NCBI GenBank assembly: GCA_035570055.1
Contig: DATMLM010000020.1
Span: 1 to 64,000 of the forward strand
DNA: 64,000 bases
Direction of reading: 5' to 3'
DNA from: DASRDS01 sp035570055
GTDB taxonomy: Bacteria > Gemmatimonadota > Gemmatimonadetes > Gemmatimonadales > Gemmatimonadaceae
The notes beneath the pieces were generated by a model. That model saw only the letters and a list, made by a program, of their open reading frames with translations. It made no database searches and was not told the origin of the DNA. This document shows, piece after piece, positions 17,964-26,396 of the stretch (within the stretch, counting starts at the first letter, position 1; each line of letters opens with the position of its first letter). The translations under genes were made by a program, and so were the position numbers.

Positions 17964-17981
17964 GCGATCACGGCATGTCCG

Positions 17982-19358
17982 CTAGCATCCGCCTCCGCTT
18001 TGGGTTGCGGTGGCGGTTGATACCGGCTGCCGCGAGCCTTGGCCCCACGTCGTGTTGAACAGCGTCCCATTGTTCGCCGCGACGCTGTCGACGATCGTCG
18101 TGCCCTGCCCTTCCGTCAGTGCGTACGAGGCGACGACGTCGGACGGTACCGTGTTCGATGCATACAGAGCCGCGATCTCGCTGGCCGAGAGTACGCGGTC
18201 CCAGATCCGAACCGGGCCGATGGCGCCTTCGAAGTAGTTGGTGAAGTCCTTCGACCCGAATCGCATCGGGGCGGAACCAGGGGCCGGCGTGATGGTGACC
18301 GCGCCGCCGACGTAGGGGTCGCTGTGGCGGAACACGCCGTTCTTGTAGATCTCCGTCGTCTGGGAGTCCGTGTTGATGACGCCGACCACGAAGATCCATT
18401 GGCCCGGCGTGATCGGATCCTGGAAGTAGCTGCCGCAACCCTTCTGGCCATCGGGGTTGAACACGTAGAAGCTGATCCGGTTGCCACGGTCGTCGCCCGG
18501 CACCTGGCTGTACATCCGGAACGTCCACTCCTGGTCGCCGCCTGCTCCCGAGACCTGACCTTTGCCGAGCCAGTGGACGTATTGCTCGATCGGCGAAGTG
18601 CCCGACGTCTTGGGGAAACTGAGCACGTCCGGGCGCATCCACACCGCTACCGTCAGACCGTTGGCGCCGACGCTGAGTTGCGGAGCGCTCGGGATCTCGG
18701 CGTAGCTCGTGGTGCCGTTGTAGACGAGATACCCTTCGGCCGCGGTGTTACACGTGACTGTGGCGTTCACGGTAACGGATTGTCCCGCGACGAGACCGGC
18801 ATACGATTGCGGCGGTGGAGCGATGCAGTTAGCCGGCAAGTTCGAGAGGGCGACTGAGCCGCTACCGGCAGGGACAGCGGTCACGGCGTAATTCCCGTTC
18901 ATGTCGGTCGTCGCCGCTGGCAGCGGGGCGCCGCTCGATGGAGTGACCGTCACTTGGGCATTGGCGATCCCGCCGCCGAGGCTGCTCGTGACTGTTCCGG
19001 TGACGGTGCCGGTCGTCGGGGCTGGGACGCAACTGAGTTGAATGTTCACGATCGTGTTCGCGTCGGACGCGACGTTGTAGTTCGCGACGGCCGGCTGCTG
19101 ACACGTGTTCGGATACCCCGACAACGCGATCACACCACTGCCGGCCGGGACGGCGCCGAAGGAGTACGTACCGTTGGTGGCGGTGACTGAAGTCGTGGAG
19201 GCCGTGGAGCCTGAAGGCGTGATCGTGACCGATACGCCGGAGAGCGGACCGATCGTGCTTCCGGAGATGGTGCCGCTCAGCAAGCCCGACGGAGGAGGAG
19301 GGCCGAGCTCATTGCACGCCGCGAGGGCGATCGTCAAAGCGAGACATACTGTGCGCAT
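17982..19358 (-). CDS. Lipoprotein with carboxypeptidase-regulatory-like repeats and LamG domain
   Basis: A 458-aa surface lipoprotein (lipobox LAAC, Cys15). Two copies of a CarboxypepD-regulatory-like beta-sandwich come first. Each has a GTxSGSxxGxxSGVxVTxxP-type start, and they share matching tails of the form AVPAGSGxVALSxxPxxC (copies about 25-110 and 110-195). A C-terminal concanavalin/LamG domain spans about 205-430 (AWMRPDVLSF, GVFRHSDPYVGG, IGPVRIWDRVLSASEIAALY). Such proteins usually bind carbohydrate or matrix. It lies upstream of the PadR operon on the same strand but is separated from it by hairpins and the operator. Confidence 0.88.
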   Translation of the reverse strand: MRTVCLALTIALAACNELGPPPPSGLLSGTISGSTIGPLSGVSVTITPSGSTASTTSVTATNGTYSFGAVPAGSGVIALSGYPNTCQQPAVANYNVASDANTIVNIQLSCVPAPTTGTVTGTVTSSLGGGIANAQVTVTPSSGAPLPAATTDMNGNYAVTAVPAGSGSVALSNLPANCIAPPPQSYAGLVAGQSVTVNATVTCNTAAEGYLVYNGTTSYAEIPSAPQLSVGANGLTVAVWMRPDVLSFPKTSGTSPIEQYVHWLGKGQVSGAGGDQEWTFRMYSQVPGDDRGNRISFYVFNPDGQKGCGSYFQDPITPGQWIFVVGVINTDSQTTEIYKNGVFRHSDPYVGGAVTITPAPGSAPMRFGSKDFTNYFEGAIGPVRIWDRVLSASEIAALYASNTVPSDVVASYALTEGQGTTIVDSVAANNGTLFNTTWGQGSRQPVSTATATQSGGGC

Positions 19359-19416
19359 GGTGACGAATAGACGCAGGGCGCCTCACCTGGTGAGCCAGCG
19401 CACATAGGTTGACTCT

Positions 19417-19704
19417 ATGCAGAACTCGAGACCTTCACGGCGCACGGCGGCGGCGATTCTCATTCACGACAACGCGACCGAGGCGGCGAGCCGCCGCAGC
19501 GCGCGGTGGGCCACCCTCGTGGTGTGCGCCGTTGTCGTCTGGATCTGGCTCGGTCAGGCCAGCACGCACTCGATTTTCTTTCTTGTGATGGGCATCACCA
19601 CGCTCGGCGCCGCGAACAGTGCGAGCGCGTGGTATCGGATGCGCCGTTATGCCGCGGCGCGCTTCGCGAAGTACCGCGCGAATCCCTCGACGCACATCGT
19701 GTAG
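19417..19704 (+). CDS. Small hypothetical membrane protein
   Basis: A 95-aa frame with a basic N-terminus and two predicted transmembrane helices: ATLVVCAVVVWIWLG (about 32-47) and IFFLVMGITTLGAANSA (about 53-69). A basic cytoplasmic tail follows. Its last 58 bp overlap the convergent MBL gene. No family is recognised and no strong ribosome-binding site is seen. The hydrophobic pattern favours a real protein, but existence is only moderately supported. Confidence 0.5.
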   Translation: MQNSRPSRRTAAAILIHDNATEAASRRSARWATLVVCAVVVWIWLGQASTHSIFFLVMGITTLGAANSASAWYRMRRYAAARFAKYRANPSTHIV

Positions 19705-20525
19705 TTCCCGACGCGCTCGAAGCTCGCGGCCAGCTCGGGGGTGAGCAGGCCTGCTTCTCGCTGCCGGAGCGTCTCGACGCTGAGATCGGCGCTCAGCCAG
19801 TCGCGCCAGCGATCGAGGCGCGACATCAGGTCGTCGAGGTGCCATGAGACGTCGTCGAACTCGCCGAAGTGCGTGAGGCACAGGCGGCGCGGCGCGAGTG
19901 CTCGCAGGCGTTCGACGCTGGCCGCCCAGGCATCGAGGTCTAGCTCTGGCGGTGGCGTGGGAGGGCGAACGTAGCGCGAGTTCGGCATGCGAACGCCCGC
20001 CACGTCGCCGGCGAACACCACTCCGCTCTTTGCGTCGTAGTACGCGTGATGGTGCACGGCATGACCCGGCGTGTCGATAGCGCGCAGGGAGCCGATCATA
20101 TCGCCATCCTGCACTATCACCACGCGATCCTCGGGCACCGGGAGGATCTCGCCCCATAGTTCTCCCATGCGGGCACCATACAAGCGCTCGGCGCTGGCGA
20201 TCAGCTTGGACGGGTCAATTAAATGCTTGGCACCCTTCGGGTGCACAAACACTTTCGCGTTTGGGAGATGGCGCGTGAGAAGCACGCCCGCTGCACCCGC
20301 GTGATCCAGGTGGATGTGCGTGACCACGAGACGCGTGATGCGCTGCGGATCGTAACCAGCGGCTCGGATTCCGGCGAGGAGAGCGGGAGTGGTACTCGAA
20401 GGGCCCGCTTCCACCAGGGTGGCATCCGAGGTGCCATCCGGGCCGCCATCGGGAAGCAGGTACGACGCGATGCCGTTCGGGAATCCCAGGAACCGATGAT
20501 CAAGCCGAACGTAGCTCGGGCTCAT
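19647..20525 (-). CDS. Metallo-beta-lactamase-fold hydrolase
   Basis: A 292-aa soluble MBL-fold enzyme. The metal motif HIHLDH is at 70-75, with further ligands in TPGHAVHHHAY and FAGDVAG and a final His in CLTHFGEF. It belongs to the 290-310 aa group with a conserved HLIDPSKLIASAERLYG segment; the substrate is not established. It is last gene of the operon ADOP-acylase, hdeD, osmC, MBL. Its start codon region is one copy of a 47-bp repeat whose other copies lie in and after osmC. Copies of this ATG at 20572 and 20619 are out of frame, so 20525 is the true start. Confidence 0.92.
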   Translation of the reverse strand: MSPSYVRLDHRFLGFPNGIASYLLPDGGPDGTSDATLVEAGPSSTTPALLAGIRAAGYDPQRITRLVVTHIHLDHAGAAGVLLTRHLPNAKVFVHPKGAKHLIDPSKLIASAERLYGARMGELWGEILPVPEDRVVIVQDGDMIGSLRAIDTPGHAVHHHAYYDAKSGVVFAGDVAGVRMPNSRYVRPPTPPPELDLDAWAASVERLRALAPRRLCLTHFGEFDDVSWHLDDLMSRLDRWRDWLSADLSVETLRQREAGLLTPELAASFERVGNYTMCVEGFARYFAKRAAA

Positions 20526-20638
20526 GCTCGACTGGAAAGTTCAAGATCAAGCCGAATGTAGCTCGGGCTCATGCTCGACTGGAAAGTTCAAGATCAAGCC
20601 GAACGTAGCTCTGGCTCATGCTCGACTGGAAAGTTCAC
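20498..20638. repeat. 47-bp tandem repeat, three copies, spanning the osmC/MBL junction
   Basis: Copies lie at 20498-20544, 20545-20591 and 20592-20638, with only a few substitutions. On the minus strand each contains ATGAGCCnGAGCTACnTTCGG followed by CTTGATC. Read in one frame this is the end of OsmC (EPELRSA stop). Read in another it is the start of the MBL protein (MSPSYVRLD). The ancestral genes must have overlapped here, and tandem duplication pulled them apart. Confidence 0.9.
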
Positions 20639-21073
20639 CGAGTTCGCGATGAAGCACAGGCGGTGCGCTTCGTGGTGGAGCTCCCGCGCCCGGTCGAGAT
20701 CCGCGCCCGGCGCGAACGTGACGACCGGGCGTAGCACGACGCGGCGAAAGCGACCGCCGCCGTCGGCATCTTCGACCATCACGCCCTCGGCGCGATCGAC
20801 GTAGCTCGTGATCACGAGCCCCGCGTCGGCACAGAGATGCAGGTACCAGAGTTGGTGGCACGCGCTGATGGATGCCACGAGAAGCTCTTCGGGATTCCAG
20901 TGCGTGGCATCGCCACGGAAACCCGGGTCGGATGACCCCGGGATCGGCGGCTTCGGTTGGCCGGGAGCAGAGACCTCGTGCTGCCGCGAATAGGCGCGGT
21001 AGCTCGAGGTCCCCGTCCCTGTGTTCCCCGTCCACTTCACGACCGTCGAGTAACTGTGCTCTCTTGGCGTCAT
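20594..21073 (-). CDS. OsmC/Ohr-family peroxiredoxin-like protein
   Basis: A 159-aa protein of the OsmC superfamily, thiol-dependent peroxidases that reduce organic hydroperoxides. Visible features are TGTGTSSYRAYSRQH, the PGSSDPGFRGDATHWNPEELL segment and ISACHQLWYLHLCADAG, which carries both redox cysteines. The family usually runs 135-160 aa. It sits 18 bp downstream of hdeD and ends inside copy 3 of the 47-bp repeat. Co-transcription with hdeD and the acylase suggests an envelope-stress operon. Confidence 0.92.
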   Translation of the reverse strand: MTPREHSYSTVVKWTGNTGTGTSSYRAYSRQHEVSAPGQPKPPIPGSSDPGFRGDATHWNPEELLVASISACHQLWYLHLCADAGLVITSYVDRAEGVMVEDADGGGRFRRVVLRPVVTFAPGADLDRARELHHEAHRLCFIANSVNFPVEHEPELRSA

Positions 21074-21091
21074 GCCAAGAAAACTACTCGA

Positions 21092-21685
21092 TCAGGCGCG
21101 CGCGGTCGTCCCAGCGACGTCCGACGTGATCTTGGCTTTGGCGGAGCCGAGCCAGAAGAACGCGGCGAGGAGCGCAATGCCCCATACGATCGCGAATCCG
21201 GCGATCAGACCCATGATGGCGGCCAGCGTCGCGGGCGGCACCATGATCGCGTAGATCCCGGCGACGACGGCGATGATCCCGAAGAACAGCGTCCAGCCCC
21301 ACGGCGCGCTCATGCGGCGCTCCATGATGGCCGCGTAGATCCCTATCGCGCCCGTCAGCAGCAACCAGTAGGAGACCCAGACGACCGCGAAGGTGAGGGA
21401 CAGGCCCGGGTAGTAGTACAGCGCGGCGATGCCGAACACGAGGCTGATGATCCCGCTCAGGAGCAGCAACCACCAGTGCGGCAGGAGGGCGCGGGCCTCG
21501 ATCGAATCGACGATCTGGCTGATGCCGATGAAGATCGCCCAGAACGCGATGAGAAGCGCGAACGCGGCCACCGAGTCCATCGGTCGGGCAATGACGAGAA
21601 TCCCGACGGCGAGGGCGAGTAACCCGCGCAACAGGAGTGTCCATCTAGCCCGACCATACATGTGCTGCAACAGGTCCGACGCCAT
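21092..21685 (-). CDS. hdeD: HdeD-family (DUF308) membrane protein
   Basis: A 197-aa protein with six hydrophobic helices, arranged as the three repeated DUF308 hairpins typical of HdeD. Motifs include LALAVGILVIARP, SGIISLVFGIAALYYP-like and FGIIAVVAGIYAIMVPP. In enterobacteria HdeD is linked to acid resistance; the molecular function is not known. A GGAGG ribosome-binding site lies 4 bp before ATG 21685. It starts 11 bp after the ADOP-acylase stop, so it is translated from the same transcript. Confidence 0.92.
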   Translation of the reverse strand: MASDLLQHMYGRARWTLLLRGLLALAVGILVIARPMDSVAAFALLIAFWAIFIGISQIVDSIEARALLPHWWLLLLSGIISLVFGIAALYYYPGLSLTFAVVWVSYWLLLTGAIGIYAAIMERRMSAPWGWTLFFGIIAVVAGIYAIMVPPATLAAIMGLIAGFAIVWGIALLAAFFWLGSAKAKITSDVAGTTARA

Positions 21686-21696
21686 GAAGCCTCCAT

Positions 21697-24600
21697 TTAA
21701 GATCCATGAACGATGCGCGGATTGGGCGTTGTGGCAAGCACGACTTTCGTCACGGCATGGGCGCGAACTTCTTCGAGCGTGAACCAGGTCGGCTTCATCT
21801 CACCCTTGGCGTACATCTGGGCCTGATCGACATAGTGCGTACTGCTGGGGTCGCCACTCGCGCCAAAGGTATGCACGGAAAGGGCATGGGTGGTCGGGCC
21901 GAACTCCACGACGCTCACGTAGGTACCACCGTGCACCCCATATCTCCGGTGCTGGCCGGCGACATCTGTCGTGTAAACCGTAAAGACCGCACCGTCGTAC
22001 CCATCCACGCCCGGCACGGGGATACTCGGCGCTGCGTCGCTGAACGCCGGCAGGTCGAGAATGGAGGTGGCGTGGTCGTCGATCCGTTGGAGGCGATTGC
22101 GGTCGCCCCACGGGACGGCGCTGTCCATGGCGATCCGGAGCGCGGTCGCGTAGTCGTGATCGCCCAGCTGGTGGTGCCAGATGCTATACACGGTCATCGC
22201 GACGGACGAGACCGTCGCTCGCCGATCCCAGTTGGCGAGCAGGTGTGTGCCGCTGTCGTGTACTTGGGCCAGCAACAATGGGATCAGACTGTCGGCCGAT
22301 ATGACGTAGGTGTCGAACGCCGCGGCCTTCCATTGGTCGAACGTGAACTTTGGCGTCGACGTGAGAATGCGGCGTGAGGCTCGCGCCCGCGGGTTTTCTC
22401 TCATGCCTTCTTTCACCATCGGCATGGGGAACGCCGCAGGGTCGGGGTTGCCGGTACTCGTCAGCAGAAACGGCGACGAATTGCAGTTCTCCATCCAGCC
22501 CGTCGCCGGATTCGTGAGCTGCGGCAGCGAGTCCATCGGGTAGTACCCGTTCCACTCGGTCGCCGGGTCGCTGCCATCGACCGGCTTGGTCCAGTCGAAC
22601 TTGGGATCCCGTCGCGGGACCGCGGCGTTGTAGAGGTAGAACGTGTTGCCATCACGATCGGCGTACATCACGTTGCCGAACAGCATCGAGAGCGGGTGCA
22701 GCGCGGCTTTGAATTCCGACAGCGTGTGGGCCTTGGTCATGGCATACCACTCGCCGAGCCATCCATCGTCGGCGAGTCGCGCCATGTGAGCAGCGACGGG
22801 CTTGCCATTGTACGACGCGACGATCGGCCCGTGGTGCGTCGTCACGAACCGCACGCGATGTCCGCCGATCTCCTCGAAACGCTCGGTAGCCGTGCGATAC
22901 CCATTCCCGTAGCGATAGGCCAGCGGGCGTGATGGGTCATCGAACGTCTCGACATATCCATCGGCCACGTCCGCCGAGTTGTCGGTGCTGACCCAACCGA
23001 GATTGGCGTTGTGGCCCACGTATGGGAATGGGAATCCGAAGCGCGTGTAGCCGGTGAACTCCCAGCCCTCATCGCTATGGACGTGGCCCTCGTAGACCTG
23101 GCCCGGGCCGAAGAACGGCAAGTGCGGGTTGATGAAGAGCATCGCGTGGCCCGTGGCGCTCTTGGACGGGCCGATCACCCAGCCGTTCGAGCCGTTCGAC
23201 GGCGTCGTGAATTTGTCGAAGTAGCCGCGGCCGACCGGGAAAGGGACGCCGATCTTCGGGTCCCTTACAAAACCGAGGACGTAGTAGTTGTAGCGAATGA
23301 ACGCGAGCGGGTACCATGGCTCGATGTGCTTCAGGTACCGACCCGGATGTCCCTGCATGTAGAGATTGAGGCCCGCGGCGAATGCGTCGCAGAGCGCGCG
23401 AGTGTGCGCATCGAGCCGGCCATACTCGGCGACCGCCAGCCGCGGAATATCCAGCGCGAGCGTGAGGCGGTCTTCCTCGGCGGTCGAGTCGCCGTACATG
23501 GCGGCCCCGCGGCCAAGCGCCAGCATGTAGTTCGCCTCGATCCGCGGAAAATTGTCCTCGGCCTGCGCGTAGGCGAACCCGAACACGGTGCTCGCGTCGG
23601 TCGTGCCGAAGACGTGCGGGACGCCGTACGTGTCGCGGTAGATCGTCACTGATTGGGCGTGCGCGCGGGTGCCGAGCGCGAACAGCGCGACGAGCGCAAT
23701 GCGCGATGCCCGACGGGCCGGGAGCCAGCACGCCGCGAGGGCCACGGCGGCGACCACGAGCGCGACGCCCGCGAACGCGATCGGATCCGTCGCGCTCACG
23801 CCGTAGAGCAAGCTCGCCAGGAGCCGCGTGCCGGCGAGGGCCACAAGGGATCCGAGGACAATGCCCGCCACCGCCAGGATCGCCCCTTGCCGCAGGACGA
23901 GCCCGAGGATGTCGGCCGCCCGCGCACCCAGGGCGACGCGGATGGTCAGCTCGCGCTCGCGCTGCGCGACGAGATAGGAGATGACGCTATAGACGCCGAG
24001 CGCGGCCAGGAGCAGAGCGGCACCGCCGAACACCCCGACGAGAAAGAGGACGAACCGTTGATCGCCGACGGAGGCGGAGACGATCGACCGCATCGTGCGG
24101 ACGCGCGGCGGAGCATCCGGCCGCAGCGCGCGCACGATCGACGTGGCCGTCGATGCATCGATCTGTCCCGTGATCACGACGTTCATGCGTCCCGCGGCCA
24201 TGGGGCGTTGCAGGTAGTTGGCGTAGAGGACCGGCCTGGGGGCCGCGCTCAACGCATCCTCGTGTACGTCGCCGACCACGCCGACGATCCTGAGCGGCCG
24301 CACGTCGCCATCCATGCCACCGAATTCGATCCATTTCCCGATCGGGTTCTGGCCTGGCCATTTCCGTGTCGCGAGGGATTTGCTGATGACTGCGACCTCC
24401 GTCGCGGTCGGCGTGTCGTGCTCATCGAACACGCGACCGTCGAGCAGCGGGATACCCATCGCCGCGAAGTAGCCACCGCTGGCCAACCGGAAATCGGCGT
24501 AACCCACGCGAGGGTCGTCGCGACTCTGGGGAGAGGCCGTGTCGGTGGGGGACGTGACCTCCGCGAACATGCCGTTCGATTTGCCGATCGGAGCCAGTGG

Positions 24601-26070
24601 CATGACGTTGACGGCGCCGACTGAGGTGACGCCCGGTGTCGCGGCGAGGCGGGCGAGCAATTCATGATAGAACGCCGTGCGCGCATCGCGTGATACGGAG
24701 TCGTCGGTCTGGATCGCGATATCGAGCACGGTCGCGCGGTCGGTCCGGAACCCCGGATCGACATGCAGCAGTTGCACGAAGCTCCGGGCGAGGAGGCCGG
24801 CCGAGACGAGCAGGACGATCGTCATCGCCACCTGCGCGACGACGAGGGCCCGTCGCGTGTTCGTCGATGATCCGGCGCCGGACATCGCGCGCTCGGACGC
24901 CGAAAGGGTTTCGCGAACGTCGCCGCGGGTCGCGCGCCAGGCGCTCAGGAGCGCGAGCACAACCGCCGTCAGCATCGACACGGCGAGAGCGAACGCGAGG
25001 ACCGGCGCATCGAGCTGGATGTCGCCGGCGCGCGGCAGGCGGCCGGGATCGACCGCCTTGAGCGCAATCGTCCCACCGATCGCGAGAGCAAAACCGAGCA
25101 CACCGCCGGTAAGCGCGATCAACAGCGACTCGGCGAGGCATTGCCGGATCAGTCGGCCGCGCGATGCGCCCAGGGCCAGGCGAATGGCGAGCTCGCCGCG
25201 GCGGGCCGTGAGGCGCGCGACCACGAGGTTGGCGGCGTTCGTGCAGGCGATGCCGAGGAGGACTATCGATGCGGCGAGCAGCACGAGCAGCGCCGGGCGT
25301 GTGCCGCCGACCAGTTGTTCCCGCAGCGGCACGATGCTGACGTCGGCCATCCAGGTATCGGAGCCGTAGCGCTGCGCTAGATCGCGCGCGATCCCGGTGG
25401 CTTCACTTCGCGCAGCGTCGAGTGTGACGCCGGGGCTCAGGCGCCCGACGACCTCCCAATTGTGGCCAGTGCGTGCCGAGCTGTGATCGGACGGATCGCG
25501 CCACGCCCAGAGGTCAGTCCCGGCTGGGAACTCGAGCTCCGGGCGCATGACGCCAACGACCGTGTACGTCGTGCCGCCGACGCGGAGCGCTTTGCCGAGT
25601 GCGTTCGGACTGCCATCCAGGACCCGCTGCCAGAATCCCCAGCTCACGACGACGCCGGCCGCGTCGTGCGGTAGTTGCGTGCTTCCGAGCAATGGCCGGA
25701 CTCCCATCGCAACGAAGAAATCCGGTGACACCTCTGTCAGGGCGCCTCTCGTCGGCGTGATGTCACCCGAGATGGAGATGGTCGCGTCGTAGGCGAATTC
25801 CGCCAGCGCCACAAAACCATGAGATGCAGCCCGCAGGTCGTCGAAGTTCGGGTCGGAGAACTGCATCGGCTGCCGCTTCTGATCGAGCTGCCAGACCTGC
25901 ACAACGCGGTCGGGCTCCGGATATGGGAGTGCGCGGAGCAGCACGCCGTCGACGACCGTGAAGATCGCGGTGGTGGCGCCGATCCCGAGGGCGAGTGTCA
26001 GCGCAGTTGTGGCGGCGTAGCCTGGGGAGCGGCGACACTGGCGAAGGGCGAAGCGGAGGTCCTGCCACAT
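21697..26070 (-). CDS. Fusion protein: ADOP permease + penicillin-acylase-family Ntn hydrolase
   Basis: One uninterrupted 1457-aa frame. Residues 1 to about 790 are a full ADOP permease: first helix ALTLALGIGATTAIFTVV, two MacB-like periplasmic domains, FtsX helices, and the terminal motif ACWLPARRASR. Instead of the usual final residues, the chain continues as IALVALFALGTRAHA-Q, which reads like a signal-peptide core with an AxA cleavage site (A803-H-A805). About 650 residues of a penicillin acylase follow. The catalytic N-terminal Ser candidate is Ser961 in NGSNGWVIG, and partner motifs are YRDTYGVPHVFG and WVSTDNSADV. AGGAG before ATG 26070 supports the start. Internal GTG initiation just before the signal core cannot be excluded. 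The substrate could be beta-lactams, acyl-homoserine lactones or other amides. Confidence 0.9.
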   Translation of the reverse strand: MWQDLRFALRQCRRSPGYAATTALTLALGIGATTAIFTVVDGVLLRALPYPEPDRVVQVWQLDQKRQPMQFSDPNFDDLRAASHGFVALAEFAYDATISISGDITPTRGALTEVSPDFFVAMGVRPLLGSTQLPHDAAGVVVSWGFWQRVLDGSPNALGKALRVGGTTYTVVGVMRPELEFPAGTDLWAWRDPSDHSSARTGHNWEVVGRLSPGVTLDAARSEATGIARDLAQRYGSDTWMADVSIVPLREQLVGGTRPALLVLLAASIVLLGIACTNAANLVVARLTARRGELAIRLALGASRGRLIRQCLAESLLIALTGGVLGFALAIGGTIALKAVDPGRLPRAGDIQLDAPVLAFALAVSMLTAVVLALLSAWRATRGDVRETLSASERAMSGAGSSTNTRRALVVAQVAMTIVLLVSAGLLARSFVQLLHVDPGFRTDRATVLDIAIQTDDSVSRDARTAFYHELLARLAATPGVTSVGAVNVMPLAPIGKSNGMFAEVTSPTDTASPQSRDDPRVGYADFRLASGGYFAAMGIPLLDGRVFDEHDTPTATEVAVISKSLATRKWPGQNPIGKWIEFGGMDGDVRPLRIVGVVGDVHEDALSAAPRPVLYANYLQRPMAAGRMNVVITGQIDASTATSIVRALRPDAPPRVRTMRSIVSASVGDQRFVLFLVGVFGGAALLLAALGVYSVISYLVAQRERELTIRVALGARAADILGLVLRQGAILAVAGIVLGSLVALAGTRLLASLLYGVSATDPIAFAGVALVVAAVALAACWLPARRASRIALVALFALGTRAHAQSVTIYRDTYGVPHVFGTTDASTVFGFAYAQAEDNFPRIEANYMLALGRGAAMYGDSTAEEDRLTLALDIPRLAVAEYGRLDAHTRALCDAFAAGLNLYMQGHPGRYLKHIEPWYPLAFIRYNYYVLGFVRDPKIGVPFPVGRGYFDKFTTPSNGSNGWVIGPSKSATGHAMLFINPHLPFFGPGQVYEGHVHSDEGWEFTGYTRFGFPFPYVGHNANLGWVSTDNSADVADGYVETFDDPSRPLAYRYGNGYRTATERFEEIGGHRVRFVTTHHGPIVASYNGKPVAAHMARLADDGWLGEWYAMTKAHTLSEFKAALHPLSMLFGNVMYADRDGNTFYLYNAAVPRRDPKFDWTKPVDGSDPATEWNGYYPMDSLPQLTNPATGWMENCNSSPFLLTSTGNPDPAAFPMPMVKEGMRENPRARASRRILTSTPKFTFDQWKAAAFDTYVISADSLIPLLLAQVHDSGTHLLANWDRRATVSSVAMTVYSIWHHQLGDHDYATALRIAMDSAVPWGDRNRLQRIDDHATSILDLPAFSDAAPSIPVPGVDGYDGAVFTVYTTDVAGQHRRYGVHGGTYVSVVEFGPTTHALSVHTFGASGDPSSTHYVDQAQMYAKGEMKPTWFTLEEVRAHAVTKVVLATTPNPRIVHGS

Positions 26071-26216
26071 GCGCTGGGCTCCTACGTCAATTTGTTGTGG
26101 TACAGCCACACGGTGACGTTAACTCTACACAGACCTAAAGCGTTCTAGCAAAATAGTTTATGCTATCTTGGTTATGGCCGAGTCCGCTGACACGGTTTTT
26201 GCTCTAGAGACCCGGT

Positions 26217-26396
26217 ATGACACTGCCTCCGCCGCCGCACCTCGAGCTTCTCGGTGCACCCGAAGTACGGCCGTTCGAGGACGCCCTCGCCGCTGCCAGG
26301 GCGCGCTTTACGGCCGAAGTCGAACGCCATAAAGAAAAGACCGTGTTCACCGATCAGTACTGGGCCGCGCTCGAGAAAAGCGCCTCGCGTGACTAG
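26217..26396 (+). CDS. Small hypothetical protein (59 aa)
   Basis: ATG 26217 to TAG 26394-26396 encodes 59 residues. A Pro-rich start (LPPPPHLELLG) is followed by a charged amphipathic helix (EDALAAARARFTAEVERHKEK) and TDQYWAALEKS. The composition is natural, unlike the alternative frame from ATG 26174, which is Arg/Cys-rich. An AT-rich, promoter-like stretch (26110-26180) precedes it. It overlaps the end of the convergent plug-only gene by 4 bp. No family recognised. Confidence 0.5.
   Translation: MTLPPPPHLELLGAPEVRPFEDALAAARARFTAEVERHKEKTVFTDQYWAALEKSASRD

Noticed and set aside
20498..20638. 47-bp repeats as insertion-sequence ends or an attachment site
   Set aside because: Direct head-to-tail copies carrying the gene junction itself, with no transposase or integrase; slippage or unequal exchange explains them.
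21697..26070. ADOP-acylase fusion as a simple frameshift artefact
   Set aside because: No frame change is needed: the frame is continuous and both halves have full domains. The only alternative is a lost start codon, so I report it as a real fusion pending read-level confirmation.
26174..26329. Alternative small ORF from ATG 26174
   Set aside because: Translation becomes Arg/Cys-rich after 15 residues; the 59-aa frame from 26217 is more protein-like.
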